Assembly: GCF_018991925.1 (NCBI RefSeq) | Contig: NW_024737068.1 | Coordinates: 3,931,910-3,995,909, forward strand | Length of the DNA stretch: 64,000 nt | Direction: 5' to 3' | DNA from: Homarus americanus | Lineage: Eukaryota; Arthropoda; Malacostraca; Decapoda; Nephropidae | Part shown: one piece after another, positions 45,098-57,619 of the stretch | Layout of the letters: each line of letters opens with the position of its first letter | Position numbering within the stretch: the stretch's first letter is position 1 | The notes under the pieces: generated by a model | Told to the model about the DNA's origin: nothing | Seen by the model: the letters and a program-made list of their open reading frames with translations, nothing else | The model's database searches: none | Program-made: the position numbers and the translations under genes

Positions 45098-46696
45098 CAG
45101 TTGTACCCCACTTACCGCGGTCAATAGAACCCAGAGGGTCCCGTGTTAAGTGAAATCCGCGTTAAGTGAACAACAGAACGTATGGGATTAATTCCAATAG
45201 AAACCAGCCCGACCCCCAAACTCCACTTTTTGAAGACGCATAACTATGTTGTAGTAAAAATAACATCTTAATTTTATGATGGTACATGCACACAATTAAT
45301 ACTTAAGAGAAATAGAGAAATACAGTCGCCAAGTTAATGTCCATTCAAATAATGGACTCAACTCCCTCCCCCTCTCACACTACACTGCCCGCTCTTCCCT
45401 CTGAGAAATTTTTGGGGGAAAACCAGGTATAGTAATAAATAATTCCTCAAACTAAAGTTAGGATAATATAATTGACATTGCTGGATTCCTTGTAAGACCA
45501 GGAATATTTTGAATACAAATGTCATATATTTTTCACAAAAGATAACATATTTACTCAGAATAAACTTTACATCTAAAATTTGTATGTCTAATGCAAAATC
45601 TATGATGTTTATATTCAAAATGATCACCAAATTGTAAGAATTCCAGCAATGTAAATTATATTCTGGCCGGATAATTTGTATGAATTTTATGAGCTAAAAC
45701 AAATATCTTCAGTTAATAAAAAAAAAAAATATTCTTCACAACACTATCTGTCAATCAAAGTACCCCACCTTGCCTTCCCCCTCTTCCAACCGCGTGGTCA
45801 GTCCCAACCCTCCCCCCCACCCCCCACCAATCCTCCCTTCAAGAGTTTTTAACATTTAGTATTAAATAATACCTCAGATTAAAGTTAGGATAATATAATT
45901 GACATTGCTGGATTCCTTGTAAGACCAGGAATATTTTGAATATAAATGTCATATATTTTTCACAAAAGATAACATATTTACTCAGAATAAACTTTACATC
46001 TAAAATTTGTATGTCTAATGCAAAATCTATGATGTTTATATTCAAAATGATCACCAAATTATAAGAATTCCAGCAATGTAAATTATATTCTGACCGGGTA
46101 ATTTGTATGAATTTTATGAGCTAAAACAAATATCTTCAGTTAATAAAAAAAAAAAATATTCTTCACTGTAACAGATGGTCGGTCGGTCCCTCCCTCCCCC
46201 CCACCCCCCACCAACCGTCTCACCAGATGTGTGGGAAAACCAGAATATTTACCTTTTAGTAATAAATAATACCTCAAACTAAAGTTAGGATAATATAATT
46301 GACATTGCTGGATTCCTTGTAAGACCAGGAATATTTTGAATATAAATGTCATATATTTTTCACAAAAGATAACATATTTACTCAGAATAAACTTTACATT
46401 TAAAATTTGTATGTCTAATGCAAAATCTATGATGTTTATATTCAAAATGATCACCAAATTATAAGAATTCCAGCAATGTAAATTATATTCTGGCTGGGTA
46501 ATTTGTATGAATTTTATGAGCTAAAACAGGCAGTCAGGCAGGGTGGCGGGTGGGGGGAATCTAAAAATAGCTCTCGAGCTGGACACTCACCGCTTATATG
46601 TGGAAAACCCGCGTTAAGTGAAAGTTCAGCTCTGGCGAGGCACCGCGTATATGGTAAAACGCGCTAAGTGAAACCGCGTTAGGCGGGGTAATACTG
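45098..46696. mobile_element. Non-autonomous satellite-bearing Tigger (copy 2), nested in H
   Basis: CAGTTGTACCCCACTTACCG and, inverted, CAGTATTACCCCGCCTAACG, flanked by TA (45096-45097, 46697-46698). It is the inverted relative of 37456-39020, with three units of the same ~0.42-kb repeat (marker ATTTTATGAGCTAAAAC at about 45683, 46110 and 46511). Confidence 0.87.
45375..46525. repeat. Tandem repeat inside copy 2, 3 units (inverted relative to 37591-38790)
   Basis: Three units spaced about 427 and 400 bp with the same landmarks (GATTCCTTGTAAGACCAGGA, CAAATTGTAAGAATTCCAGC), separated by C-rich spacers (CCCCCCACCCCCCACC). Confidence 0.9.
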
Positions 46697-47521
46697 TACT
46701 AAAATAGTAAGGAATTTAAGCCCTAGAACTGATTAATGTATTGGCGGACTGATACTAAAGCTGGTTGCCCGGTCAGTGCAAGCGAAAACATGTTGAGGTC
46801 GGTTCGTAAGAACTTCGTTATCCGAATTTTTTTTCGTTAACCGAATTGAAGATCCTTATGGAAGGCAGTTCGTTAATCGAAATTACGTTAACCGAGGTGT
46901 TCGTTAAACGAGGGGTCACTGTATACGACATTTAACCCTTCAATATGTCTTCAAAGAGACCATGATGCAGAGAAAGTGGTGCTAGTGCTTCCAAGCATAA
47001 GCACAAGTCACTATCTATCCAGGAAAAGGGTGAATTTCCATGGTCCGGCAATTTCCATGGTCCGGCACCGGGCAGGTCCCAAGGTTGCCGGACTAGAGAG
47101 GTAGAACCTGTATACTGTATACAATACAGGTAAAGAAAATTACTGTCTCTTGAATGAATGTCTCCCTGTCCCGGCTGCGAAAATGCCGGCATCTTTAAAA
47201 CTACCCGCAGACATTTTTGGGTACATACAGGTTGCCATCCGCGAAGAATAGAGGTCCTCGAAATAAAAATACACAAATTATCCAAGTGTACTGTATATAT
47301 AATGTTCGTACAGTAGTTCATTATTACTTTGAATAATTCAATGGCTTGATCAAAACTCACATGTTGGCACTTAGCCTGATATATGAACAGTGGAAAAGGA
47401 TTATAACATGTTCTAAAATCACATATTGTTTGCTATTTTGGGACTGCTGTACTATAATACAGTATATTCAACCCGACGGTGCACATAACTCAAAATCCAT
47501 AGGTGCTAGCTTCTAAATATT

Positions 47522-47953
47522 AATGTTGTTTTCAAGTATGACTCAACCATTACCAATATGTTAATAAGGAATAGCCCAAGTTTGAATGTAAATGGAAGTG
47601 TTTATTGTATTCCATGTAGCAAATGTAATTGTAATTATGTAGGTCAGACAGGAAAAACACTGCAGCTCAGAATCAAACAACATAAGTATAATATCAGAAC
47701 TGCATCTGAAAGCAGTGCCTTGTTCGTTCATGTTAGGAATAATAATCACCCCATTGCTTGGGAAAAAAGCTTAGAAGTATTCAAATCATCTTGTGTCACA
47801 GAAAGACTTCTGGTTGAAGCTAGTTTGATTAAGGAATTAAAATCAATAAACCTTAGTGATGGTCAGTTCAAAACTGATAATATGTTACATAAATTTATTT
47901 GTCAGTGGCCCAAGGTTAAAAATGCTTTGAAAACCTTTGATCTTGATGTATGA
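47522..47953 (+). CDS. Penelope-like element GIY-YIG endonuclease domain (C-terminal fragment)
   Basis: Penelope-like retroelements end in a GIY-YIG endonuclease that nicks target DNA for reverse transcription. Visible here are VNGSVYCIPCSKCNCNYVGQ (VYxIPC and the YVGQTGK that corresponds to YIG), LQLRIKQHKYNIR (the Arg of the core and following His) and FVHVRNNNHPIAWEKSL. Then come SCVTERLLVEASLIKELKS (with the conserved Glu) and NLSDG. The paired cysteines before YVGQ (CSKCNC) are the CCHH zinc-type addition known from Penelope endonucleases. The frame is open from about 47522 to the TGA at 47951-47953, with no upstream reverse transcriptase, so it is a 5'-truncated copy. It is the best preserved coding domain among the Penelope remnants here. 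Confidence 0.85.
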   Translation, partial: NVVFKYDSTITNMLIRNSPSLNVNGSVYCIPCSKCNCNYVGQTGKTLQLRIKQHKYNIRTASESSALFVHVRNNNHPIAWEKSLEVFKSSCVTERLLVEASLIKELKSINLSDGQFKTDNMLHKFICQWPKVKNALKTFDLDV

Positions 47954-48235
47954 CAGTTATTTTGTGGGTCCCTTTTTTCTGACCTGACCTCTAGTCACGT
48001 CACCACCCTTCTCTTAAGGGATGTCATCATTATGACCTGACCTCATGTTTTTATCACCCTGTATATTTAAGCCTCTCTCTGTCCATGTAATCCAGTTGCC
48101 TCTGAAGATGTCTTGAATAAAGACGAAAGCTAAGGTACTCCGTTGTTTCCATTTTCCCGTGTGATTTTATCAAGATTTATCTTATCCACGTTTTCATTGT
48201 GGATTTACATGAAATTATATATACTGTATATATAA
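47954..48235 (+). other. 3' tail of the Penelope-like element
   Basis: The segment after the endonuclease contains CTCTGAAGATGTCTTGAAT followed by AAAGACGAAAGC, a CTGAAGATG...GAAAGC motif also found (partly) in the two other Penelope tails at 39616 and 59331. It ends in ATTATATATACTGTATATATAA, a short TA-rich tract. Confidence 0.55.
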
Positions 48236-49211
48236 CAGATTAAAAGTTGTTCAGAGAGATGTTCGATATGATGGGTTAATTTCTCGTTATGTCTTCCTCA
48301 TATAACTATGGTAGAAGTCCAAGTAGGCCTCACAATTTTGTGCTAATTGGTATCCCACTGTGGCTGAATTTCTGGAAGGCATGGATTTGTGGAATAAGCA
48401 TTAAAATCATAAAAAAACTATACTTGGTATAATCCTAAAATACAATACTGTAGCACATATTCTATGTAAAAAAAATAGCTTTTTGCTCACTCAAACCATC
48501 CTCTGAGCAACATGACACAGTTCAGTTAGGCAGTCATCCAGCAGAGTCATACGTTTGTGGCTGGTTCCGTGTTGCGCTGTGTCTGTCACAATGGAGAAGG
48601 GAGCATGGCAATACAGTTACAGCCCACTGCCTCCTCACATACTGTACATTCACTTCCCACTAGGGATGGGGTCAATTATGAATTGAATTGGACTTAATTG
48701 GGAAAGTGTGAATGGGAATTGAAAGACAATTTTTTTAAATGAATTGGATTTTATGTGACGAAATGATGTTATATCTGAGTATTAAAATATGTTTTTTTTG
48801 TAGAGGACAATATACTACATATTGATAATTTTTTTTAGTTTGTTCAACATATTTAATGTGTGAAACCAGTTGAATGTTTTGAAGTAACAAGTATATACAT
48901 TGTTTAATGTGGGCATCCAATATGACTACGGCCTGGTTAAGGCATAAGCTAGTTATGCTATGGCATAGCCCCCCACCCCGGATTTTGGACCCCCAAGTAT
49001 TTTCTCCTCCCCGCTAGCTTATTTTTATCACTTGCTCTACTCGTCTTAAAAACAATTACCCTGTACAGTATACAGTTTCTTTTAACATCTCTGAATACAT
49101 GACTGTTTGGAAATAAAAAAAAGATAATCATTATGATAACATAATAAAACAAATATGCTTTAGTACAGAATATTGTTTTTATGTATTTTATTGTGAGCTA
49201 TGATTCTACTA
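48236..49211. other. Intron sequence, nothing recognised
   Basis: AT-rich, no ORF above background. A C-rich patch at about 48968-49016 has no similarity I can name. Confidence 0.4.
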
Positions 49212-50741
49212 CAGGTTGTACCTCTCTAGTCCGGCATTCTGTGGTCCGGAAACTCCCATGGTCCGGAACGATTTTAGTTTGTCCAATAGGTAGATAGGGT
49301 TTTTTTTTATTTTTTTTATTTTTTTTATTTTTTTTATCTGAATTATTATTATTATTACAGGAGTATTAAATTTTTGCCCCTCAGGCCCCAATGTGGGTCA
49401 GTGACCTATGCCCGGGTAGGCTAATCCTCTTAAAAAAACAAAAAACAAAGCCGCGGGAAATTAAGGTTTGTTTACATCCGGCAGTTCGGCTGCTCTCTCT
49501 CTCTGTCTCTGCTTGTCTATACAGAGTACAACATTTAACCCTTCAATATATATGAGCAGTAAATAAGTGTTGCTTTCATATTCTTATGTAAATATATATG
49601 AGCAGTAAATAAGTGTTGCTTTCATATTCTTATGTAGAGTAATGACGATATGTTTTCACATGTGCCCACTTACATACGCGCAGCCTCACTTTTTTTTTTA
49701 CCATTAATGGTTTGCTACTTACATGTATATTGTTCCATTTATTAACATTAAATAACGTTACAGGTACTTCAAACAACCATATTAATTTTTTTACATTAAT
49801 TTTACTACAGCTACAATCAGGGTCTTATTTTCTTCAGTTTTATATGTAGAACCAATCAGTCACTGGTTTTGTAAGCTTTAACATAAACAATGCCGGCAGC
49901 CGTCTCGTCTCATCGTGTGTTTTCATATTCCACGTATCATTAATATATTGTATTGTTAATTTTGCACACACAAACATTAATTCAATAAAAACAAATTCAG
50001 AAACATTAATTAAAATATATATGAACAGTAAATAAGTGTTGCTTTCATATTCTTATGTAAAGTAATGACGATATGTTTCACGTGTGCGCACTTACCGTTC
50101 ATACGCGATCTCTCTTTTTTCTTTACCATTATCGTTAGCTACTGCTATTGTTCCATTTAATAACATTACTTAAAACAACCATATCAATTTTACTACAGCT
50201 ACAACCAAGGTCTTATTTTCTTCAGTTTTATATGTAGAACCAGTCAGTTACTGGTTTTGTAATCAACGAAAACAATGCTGTGTCATTTCCTCGTGTGTTT
50301 TAATATTCTACGTATTATTAATGAATTGTATTGCTCATTTTGCACACAGACATTAATTCAATAAAAAAGACATTCAGTAATAAACAATAATGAGTCTTTT
50401 GTACATAAGAGAAATGACGCTGTTTACACGATTATGCACGTCGTCTGCACGTTGGCGGGCCGTTCAAACCCGTCGAATTTCAAATTTCCGCCGTCAAAAT
50501 TTTTATTTTTGTGTGTTCCAATAAAATACGTTGAATTAAAAACTTGCGAAATTTGAGAAGCTACTACAGTATACGACATTTAGCCCTTCAATATGTCTTC
50601 AAAGAGACCATGATGCAGAGAAAGTGGTGCTAGTGCTTCCAAGCATAAGCACAAGTCACTATCTATCCAGGAAAAGGGTGAATTTCCATGGTCCGGCACC
50701 GGTCAGGTCCCGAGGTTGCTGGACTAGAGAGGTACAACCTG
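49212..50741. mobile_element. Tigger J copy 2, non-autonomous, with internal tandem repeat
   Basis: CAGGTTGTACCTCTCTAGTC and, inverted, CAGGTTGTACCTCTCTAGTC, with TA flanks (49210-49211, 50742-50743). It contains AGTAAATAAGTGTTGCTTTC at about 49557, 49600 and 50026, giving tandem units of ~0.43 kb plus a short partial unit. It has a transposase start (MSSKRP, stop, CRESGASASKHKHKSL) at 50593, cut off after about 30 codons by the right terminus. Confidence 0.88.
50593..50685 (+). pseudogene. Tigger J transposase N-terminal stub
   Basis: ATGTCTTCAAAGAGACCATG reads MSSKRP, then TGA, then CRESGASASKHKHKSLSIQ. This matches the opening of a Tigger transposase up to the start of its helix-turn-helix. 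The same stub with the same TGA occurs in copy 1 at 46944, so the stop was present in their common ancestor. Confidence 0.6.
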
Positions 50742-50899
50742 TACAAGCATCTGCAGCGATTCAGCAAGTGCTAAACATGTTCGCACTAGCGTTTGAATGT
50801 GTGCTGTGGCTGCACTTGTGAAGTTCCACTCCTTGAATTTATTTGGTGCAGCAAGTGTAAAATGCTGTCTTAAAGCAGCAAAGGTTTTTTTTTTTACTT

Positions 50900-51790
50900 C
50901 ATTCAAGAACTGTTTTCATTTGCTGCAGCTTCACCTAAATGATGGTCAAAGCTAGTTGATGTGGTTTCCCCAGCAGAAAACAGCTAAGTATTGACTCTTA
51001 GACTCTCACTGACACTTGCTGGCACAATTATTATGCAGCACTGCAAGCTGTTGACAGAAATTACCAACAGTTGTATGATTTGCTCATGATATGGGTGAAG
51101 ACACATCTCAGACACCTGACACATGAGTCAAGACTTCATCTTTTGCTGAAAAAACAACACTACTGGAGACATCCTTTATGTGTCAATTCTGGTTGTGTAC
51201 AGTATTCTAAACTGCTTCCAGAATTCAAGTGCAATCCTTCAAAATGAAGACCTTGATCTGCATGAAGCTTGTTCCACATTTGAATCATAAGCTGCATTCA
51301 TTAGAGAACTGGAAGAAATATTTGACAATTTAAAACAGCTTCCAAACAAAGACTGCCTGACATTTCAGAGGACAATACAAAATCAAAGGTCAGAAGGTCA
51401 AAGAAAATGAGTGATGACAGTGGCTTGGAGGATGTGGTGCTGAGTGGCTCTAAAAAATTTCATATTGAGAGCTGCATTCCCATAGTTGAATGCCTATAGC
51501 AGGCAATTGAAGAGCGACAAAATGCCTACACAGATGCTCAAAAGACCTTCAGGTGCATATTCCTGCTTACGTCAAAAGCTCCTCTTCCAGAATCATCCGT
51601 TGCAGGTCTCGTGCCTGCTTACCCAAGTGATTTGGCAGAAGACTGCTACACTGAATTTGAACAATTTCATTGCTTTCCTATGGACTATCACAAGAGTGTC
51701 TGCATCATTGCACTCCATCAATTTGTCAAAAGACCCCAAGGGAAGTGGTGAAGCATCTGACTGCCCATCCTTTGACTGCAAGTGCATTCC
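50900..51790 (+). pseudogene. Degraded hAT transposase (ZMYM1-like) fragment
   Basis: In mixed + frames: NYYAALQAVDRNYQQLYDL, LQNEDLDLHEACSTFES, AAFIRELEEIFDNLKQL, then KKFHIESCIPIVECL, QAIEERQNAYTDAQKTF and VPAYPSDLAEDCYTEFEQF. These follow the order of the hAT/ZMYM1-like transposase between its first catalytic part and the dimerisation region. Stops and frameshifts are numerous and no terminal repeats were found. Confidence 0.5.
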
Positions 51791-51799
51791 GAATGAGCA

Positions 51800-52430
51800 A
51801 GAATTTTTTTTTTAGCAACTTGTGAAGTTTAAATTTTTTTTTTTTTTAGCATTTACTGTGTACTATTTCACACATTTATTGAGCATTTCCTGTCCCTTGA
51901 AATAAAGTTAAGATATCCTTGGCAACTTCTATTGAATTACAGTTGTTTTCTATAAAAGTACTGTACAGTGCTGTACTTGTACTTATGTAAATCATAATAT
52001 ACTACTTGTACAGTACTTAGACTAGAGTGCTTTGAGAAAAAGCTGTACGGTACTGTACTGTACTTGAATTGGGACTCATACTTATCTCTCTCTAAAGTAC
52101 AGCCACCAGTAGGCACTTGAATCCATCCCTGGCATTGTGTGTGTGAGAGAGTGTCAGAGGCTCAGAGCACATACATTTTAGAAATGCTTGTGTAGTAATA
52201 ATAATAATAATAATGATAATGAACAGTACAATAATCCCTGCATTATAGAAGGGATATGTTCTTAAAAAAGTTATTATTGCGTACAATATTTTCGTAACGT
52301 AAACCATTTTTTCCCATTTACCTTACAATACTGTGCTGTACGTACTTCCCAAGTTATAAGCAGAGAAACATTCTACGGAAATTTTTTTTCCTCAACTGAA
52401 GGAATAAAGACATGCTTATTAACGGAGATA
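51800..52430. other. Intron sequence with (ATA)n tract
   Basis: AT-rich, with a short (TAA)n run at about 52195-52218. No coding potential. Confidence 0.4.
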
Positions 52431-52852
52431 CAGTGAACCCTCAAAGATCCTGACTACAAGGGGGGACCACCTGTCTGAAAAAGCCAATTCTCCGGATTTT
52501 CCGGCGAATAATAAGTGATATAAGAAACACCAAAAATACAGTACTAATGTAGTGATAAACAAATTACCTTATATAAACCATACATTTACCTATGATAACA
52601 TAATAAGAAACATTGTATCATTACTAGAGTGAATGAAATAATATTCCCACAAAAAACAATTGTCAACTATGTTTATGTTTCCCACCTCCTCGGGTCAAGC
52701 AGCACCCATGGGCCTAAAATATTCTTTGTTCTGGTTTGGGAATGTTTCTTAGGGAAACTTCTAGGAGGCTTCTTAGCCCAGAAACCCCAAATTTTTTGTC
52801 CGGATCTTCCGAAATCCGGATTTCCCGGGTCCGGATATTTGAGGGTTTACTG
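52431..52852. mobile_element. Tigger-type MITE (422 bp)
   Basis: CAGTGAACCCTCAAAGATCC and, inverted, CAGTAAACCCTCAAATATCC, flanked by TA (52429-52430, 52853-52854). Sub-terminal TCCGGATTTTCCGG and TCCGGATTTCCCGGG motifs are inverted. No ORF. Confidence 0.88.
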
Positions 52853-53659
52853 TACTACAGTAGAAGTCTGATTATGTAGTGTATTATTAATGTAGCATAC
52901 TGTACATATCGGTACACCAAAGTAAGGTTGGTTGATTTCACAACTGCATAAATGGCTAAACAGATGTAGATTAGAATATATTTTACACGGTTCTTCTAAG
53001 AAAATGAATTTAATGTAAGTTAACAAAAAATATCAAAATACTGTACTATACTAAGACTGCTCACCCTTTAATCCACTTAACTCTGTGTTTCTGGGCCAAA
53101 AATCCAGAAAAAAAATCATAATTCCTGAAAAAAATTTCCATATGAATTCAACTACGTTGGGTTATCATGTGGTAAAACTTTATTCATATAGGTATTATAT
53201 TTTCACCTACAGTATATAGTGGAGTTCGCCTGACTGTGATTGTCAAATTATCACAAAATTGTAGCAAAATTAGAATAATTGTGTGTTCTATGGCAACATT
53301 CTCAATTGCCATTAAGTACAATAAAGGTGTCAAGTTGTAAGAGAAAATGGAAATTTGAAGCGAAGAAAAGTTGTTAGGTATTGAGTCTGCCGGCAATGCA
53401 CATGAAAGGGTTAGTGGAGTGGTCAACTGACTAGGCTGAGATGACTGGCCAGCCACTATTTAAATATTTGAATATCCAGCCCAGGCAAATTCGAATCTGT
53501 AAATAAAACTCTACTCATGTAGATACCAAACTTATTGTAAAAAAAAAAAAAAAAAAACAGAAAAGGGATGTACATTCTAGGACTAAAGTCATGGACAACT
53601 GCACAGAACCTACACTAATGACCTCTGGCAATGAGGAAAAAAATATGTTAAAACTACTA
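52853..53659. other. Intron sequence, nothing recognised
   Basis: AT-rich, with poly-A at 53540-53557. No terminal repeats or ORF similarity. Confidence 0.4.
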
Positions 53660-56256
53660 CAGTTGGGTCTTCATTTACGCGATCAATTGAACCCGTGTTG
53701 TACCGCGTAAAACGAAAAACGTGTAAATGAAATAACAGAACATATGAGGTTAATTGAAATAGAGACTGGGCCCACCCCCAAACTCCACTTTTTCCGACAC
53801 AATACCTACGTTGTAGTAAAAATAACATCTTAATTTTATGATGGTATGCACACACACATAATATAGAAGAGAAATATCAATAAGAGAATAATATACTGTA
53901 CCAGGTAAAAGAAAAATCAAGGTTTAACACTTACGTCAGGTTAGGTTAGAAAAAATCAAGGTTTAACACTTACGTAAGGTTAGGTTAGGTTAGAAAAAAA
54001 TCAAGGTTAGGTTAGGTTTAACACTTACGTTAGTAGAAGAGATGGGTCGGCGTACGGTAATGGCGGCTGGTTCCGAGGCAGAGGGCAGATTACTGGCCCT
54101 CAAGTGAATCACCATCACTATCCACTATAGTTGTCAGGGCCTCCCTGACAAATCCCTCAAAGTCACCATCACTGGCTTGGGCTGGCTGTGGTGGGTTGCG
54201 GGCGAAGAAGTCCGTGATGTTACGCTGATGGCTTGTGTTGATGTTGTCGTGATACACCTGGATGTACGGCTCCATAGTGTGCAACAGCTGGGTAGTGAAG
54301 ACTTCATAGCGGTTATTGTCAGGGTCGTTGGAAAGGATGAGCTTCAGTTTCTCTGCACACTCGATGGCATCCTTAACATTACCATGTGTTAACTTGTGTT
54401 CTTCTCGGGATGACGCACTGCCTGTCTCTTCACTGACGTGATCGTCTTCTAACATCTCGTCGGCAGTCACCTCAGGATCCCTTATCACCTCCATAATGTC
54501 GTCGTTGGTGGTCTCGGAGAAGCCTGCAGCTGTAACACTCTGCGCAGCTTCTCTGGCAAGGTCCACTGCCACTGCAAGAGACTGAACCTCACCAGTCACA
54601 GGTTGACTCTGCCTCCCACTGGGATACCTTGCAACACATGCCGCCATGCGTGACAAATTGTTGCTACAGACAGCTGATCCCATGCCTCCACCAAGAAGTT
54701 AACAGCCTTCTTGACGTTAAATTTCTTCCAAAACTGTTTGACACGAAATTCTTGATCCGACAACTCTTGTTCCTTGTCCTCGTCGCTTTGGCTACTGGTG
54801 TCACCCAGGTTACGCAACTCATCCTTGGTGTTGGTACAGTCGTTCAGGAGCTTAAACTTCTTTGTAGAGAATGCAGCCTTAACGTTGCATATCAACTCCT
54901 GGTCCATGGGCTGGATTAAGGGGGCGAGTGTCCTGGTGCGTTGTCAAGGAGCAACAAAATGTTGAATGGAACATTCTGTTGCTTGCAGAATTTCTTGACG
55001 TCGGGAACAAAACAGTCATCAAACCAGGAGAGGGACAGAGCAGAGAACATCCACGCCTTACGAGCGTTTAGCCAATGGACATTTAGCTTGGTCATGTCCA
55101 TGTTCTTGTAGGCGTGCGGCTTGTGGGTTGTGTGGATCACCGATAACTTGAGTTTACAGGTACCGGAAGCATTGGTGGTAAACAAAACGGTGATGCGCTC
55201 CTTCTGCAACTTCCGGCCACGACACTTTCTGGCAGACTTGACAACGAAGGTCTAGGAAGGTAGCTTTTTCCAAAACAGACCGGATTCATCCTTGTTGAAC
55301 ACCTGGTCGTCGGTGTACTGTCCTTCCTCTATAATGTCACGTAAGAACGGAGGAAAATCACTAGCTGCAACACGGTCAGCACTCGCGCCTTCACCGCCAA
55401 TGTTAATGTTGGTGATCTTGTTCCTTTTCTAAACCCTTGCAGCCACCCAGAGGAAGCATTGAAGGGTTTGGGCTCTGCAATTCCCATCTTACGTGCCACT
55501 GCTACTTACAGTTCACGTGTGTACTCTTGAACCGACCGCGTGTCCACCGCCATGTTCCGTCGTGCCTGACAAATCAAGTAGCTCACAAGTAAATTCTCCG
55601 TCTTGAGAAGCACCTTGTTCTGGCAGTACTTCAACATTGAAGCACCTGCAGACTTTGTGATTTTCATGTGTTCTTTTATCTTGGCTGCATCCTTCTTGAT
55701 CGTCCGGATCGTAGATTCGTTACACCATGCTGGCGCCCGAGATCATCCTGTCTTGTTCCTTTTTCTAACACTTGTATTATATTGTACTTCACCTCGTAAC
55801 TTAGGGCACGTCGTATCTTCTTTGGCTTAGGGCGGCTGGGTCCAGGTAATGCAAGGTTTTTCTGTGGTGGTGGAGGTCCAGTGGAAGCTATTCTTATGAG
55901 ATTAGCGAGATTATCCGAACAATAGAACACAGTATTCACTGGGCGACTGGGAGGAGAGTAACTGACGCGGTTAGGTCAGCGGCTTCATCCCTCCCGTGGC
56001 AGGGCACATCATATTACATTAAACCAATCACAGCTAGCGGCGGATGGAGGTAAGGATGCGTGGCCCAATCACAGTCTGATACGTCATATGTCACCGATAA
56101 CGCAACAGAGACATACACTGCGCAACCTACTCGCGCCAGTCGCTCTCGGCGTAAATGACCAAATTTACCGCGTAAATGAAGCATCCCGCCTCTGGCAAAG
56201 TACCGCGTAAATGACAAAACGCGTAAACGAAAACCGCGTAAATCCAGACTCAACTG
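53660..56256 (-). mobile_element. Tigger K ('tttacgcgg' family), full-length but decayed
   Basis: CAGTTGGGTCTTCATTTACG and, inverted, CAGTTGAGTCTGGATTTACG, flanked by TA (53658-53659, 56257-56258). It codes for the family transposase on the minus strand in several frames. A stretch of GGTTAGGTTAGGTTAG motifs lies downstream of the coding region at 53938-54030. It ends only about 490 bp before Rab2 exon 2. Confidence 0.9.
54090..55939 (-). pseudogene. Tigger K transposase, broken by deletions and frameshifts
   Basis: The N terminus (IASTGPPPPQKNLALPGP... YEVKYNIIQVLEKGTRQ) starts near 55897. The helix-turn-helix is frameshifted near 55735. The core reads NKDESGLFWKK then TAG (about 55254), LLLLDNAPGHSPP and, after a deletion of about 62 bp relative to Tigger E2 and a frameshift, LIQPMDQELICN with the third Asp kept. 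The tail is in two frames, changing near 54625 (CHAWRHVLQGIP, then SQPVTGEVQSLAVAVDLAR) and ending FEGFVREALTTIV.. at 54090. At least four disabling changes. It serves as a comparison for Tigger E2. Confidence 0.85.
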
Positions 56257-57006
<750 letters not shown>

Positions 57007-57242
57007 TAAACGTCCTGTCACCTTTCCTGCTGCTCCATGAACCCCAGGACTCGGGCTCGTGAATGCAAAGCAGCAGAAACTGATGCATTACTCTGCCCAT
57101 AAATGCTTCAGATTCGTGAGTCTGAGTCTGGGGTTCGTGGCGCAGGAGAGGCAACAGGACTTTTGTTGGTGATTACCGTACCTGTATCTTCATTAAACTT
57201 TTTTAGGGTTAACATTTAAAATATAATGTGGTTAGCCATGTA

Positions 57243-57619
57243 CAGCTAGACCCCGACTTACGACTGCTTCGACTTACAACCGCCGCAGTTGTGACCATTT
57301 TTTTTTTTTCCCTCAAATGACACGCATTTTCTATACCAAAACGTTTCCAGTTAATGTAGTCTCCATGTATAATTAGAAAATTATGGGGGCCCCATGTGCA
57401 TTTAGCTGACTACATTAAAGGTAAGTGCTCAGTCACACTGTATCCATTCCTCATTATTTATTACTTTTACTGTACTGTATTTCATTGTAGATTTTTTATT
57501 TATTTATTTATTTTTTATTATTATTATTTTTTTTTATATATCTATGTCGGACTTACGACCATTCGGACTTATGACCTGGATTTGGGTCCCTAACCCGTCG
57601 TAAGTCGGGGGTCTAGCTG
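57243..57619. mobile_element. MITE L2, deletion derivative of Tigger A
   Basis: CAGCTAGACCCCGACTTACG and its inverse, with TA flanks (57241-57242, 57620-57621). It matches MITE L1 through TTTCTATACCAAAACGTTTC and the GTAAGTGCTCAGTCACACTG segment. T-rich stretches expand the middle. Confidence 0.88.

Larger units (their letters stand above)
44467..46921. mobile_element. Tigger H (F family, non-autonomous), nested in J copy 1
   Basis: CAGTGACCCCTCCGTTAACG and, inverted, CAGTGACCCCTCGTTTAACG, flanked by TA. The interior matches the UTR parts of Tigger F and G (TTTGAGGTGTGTATGTAGAA, AAACTAGTC-type segment), but the transposase is gone. It hosts the satellite-bearing element at 45098-46696. Confidence 0.85.

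Noticed and set aside
46932..47360. 142-codon minus-strand ORF
   Set aside because: It overlaps the right end of Tigger J copy 1 and flanking intron DNA, with no similarity in composition to proteins known to me.
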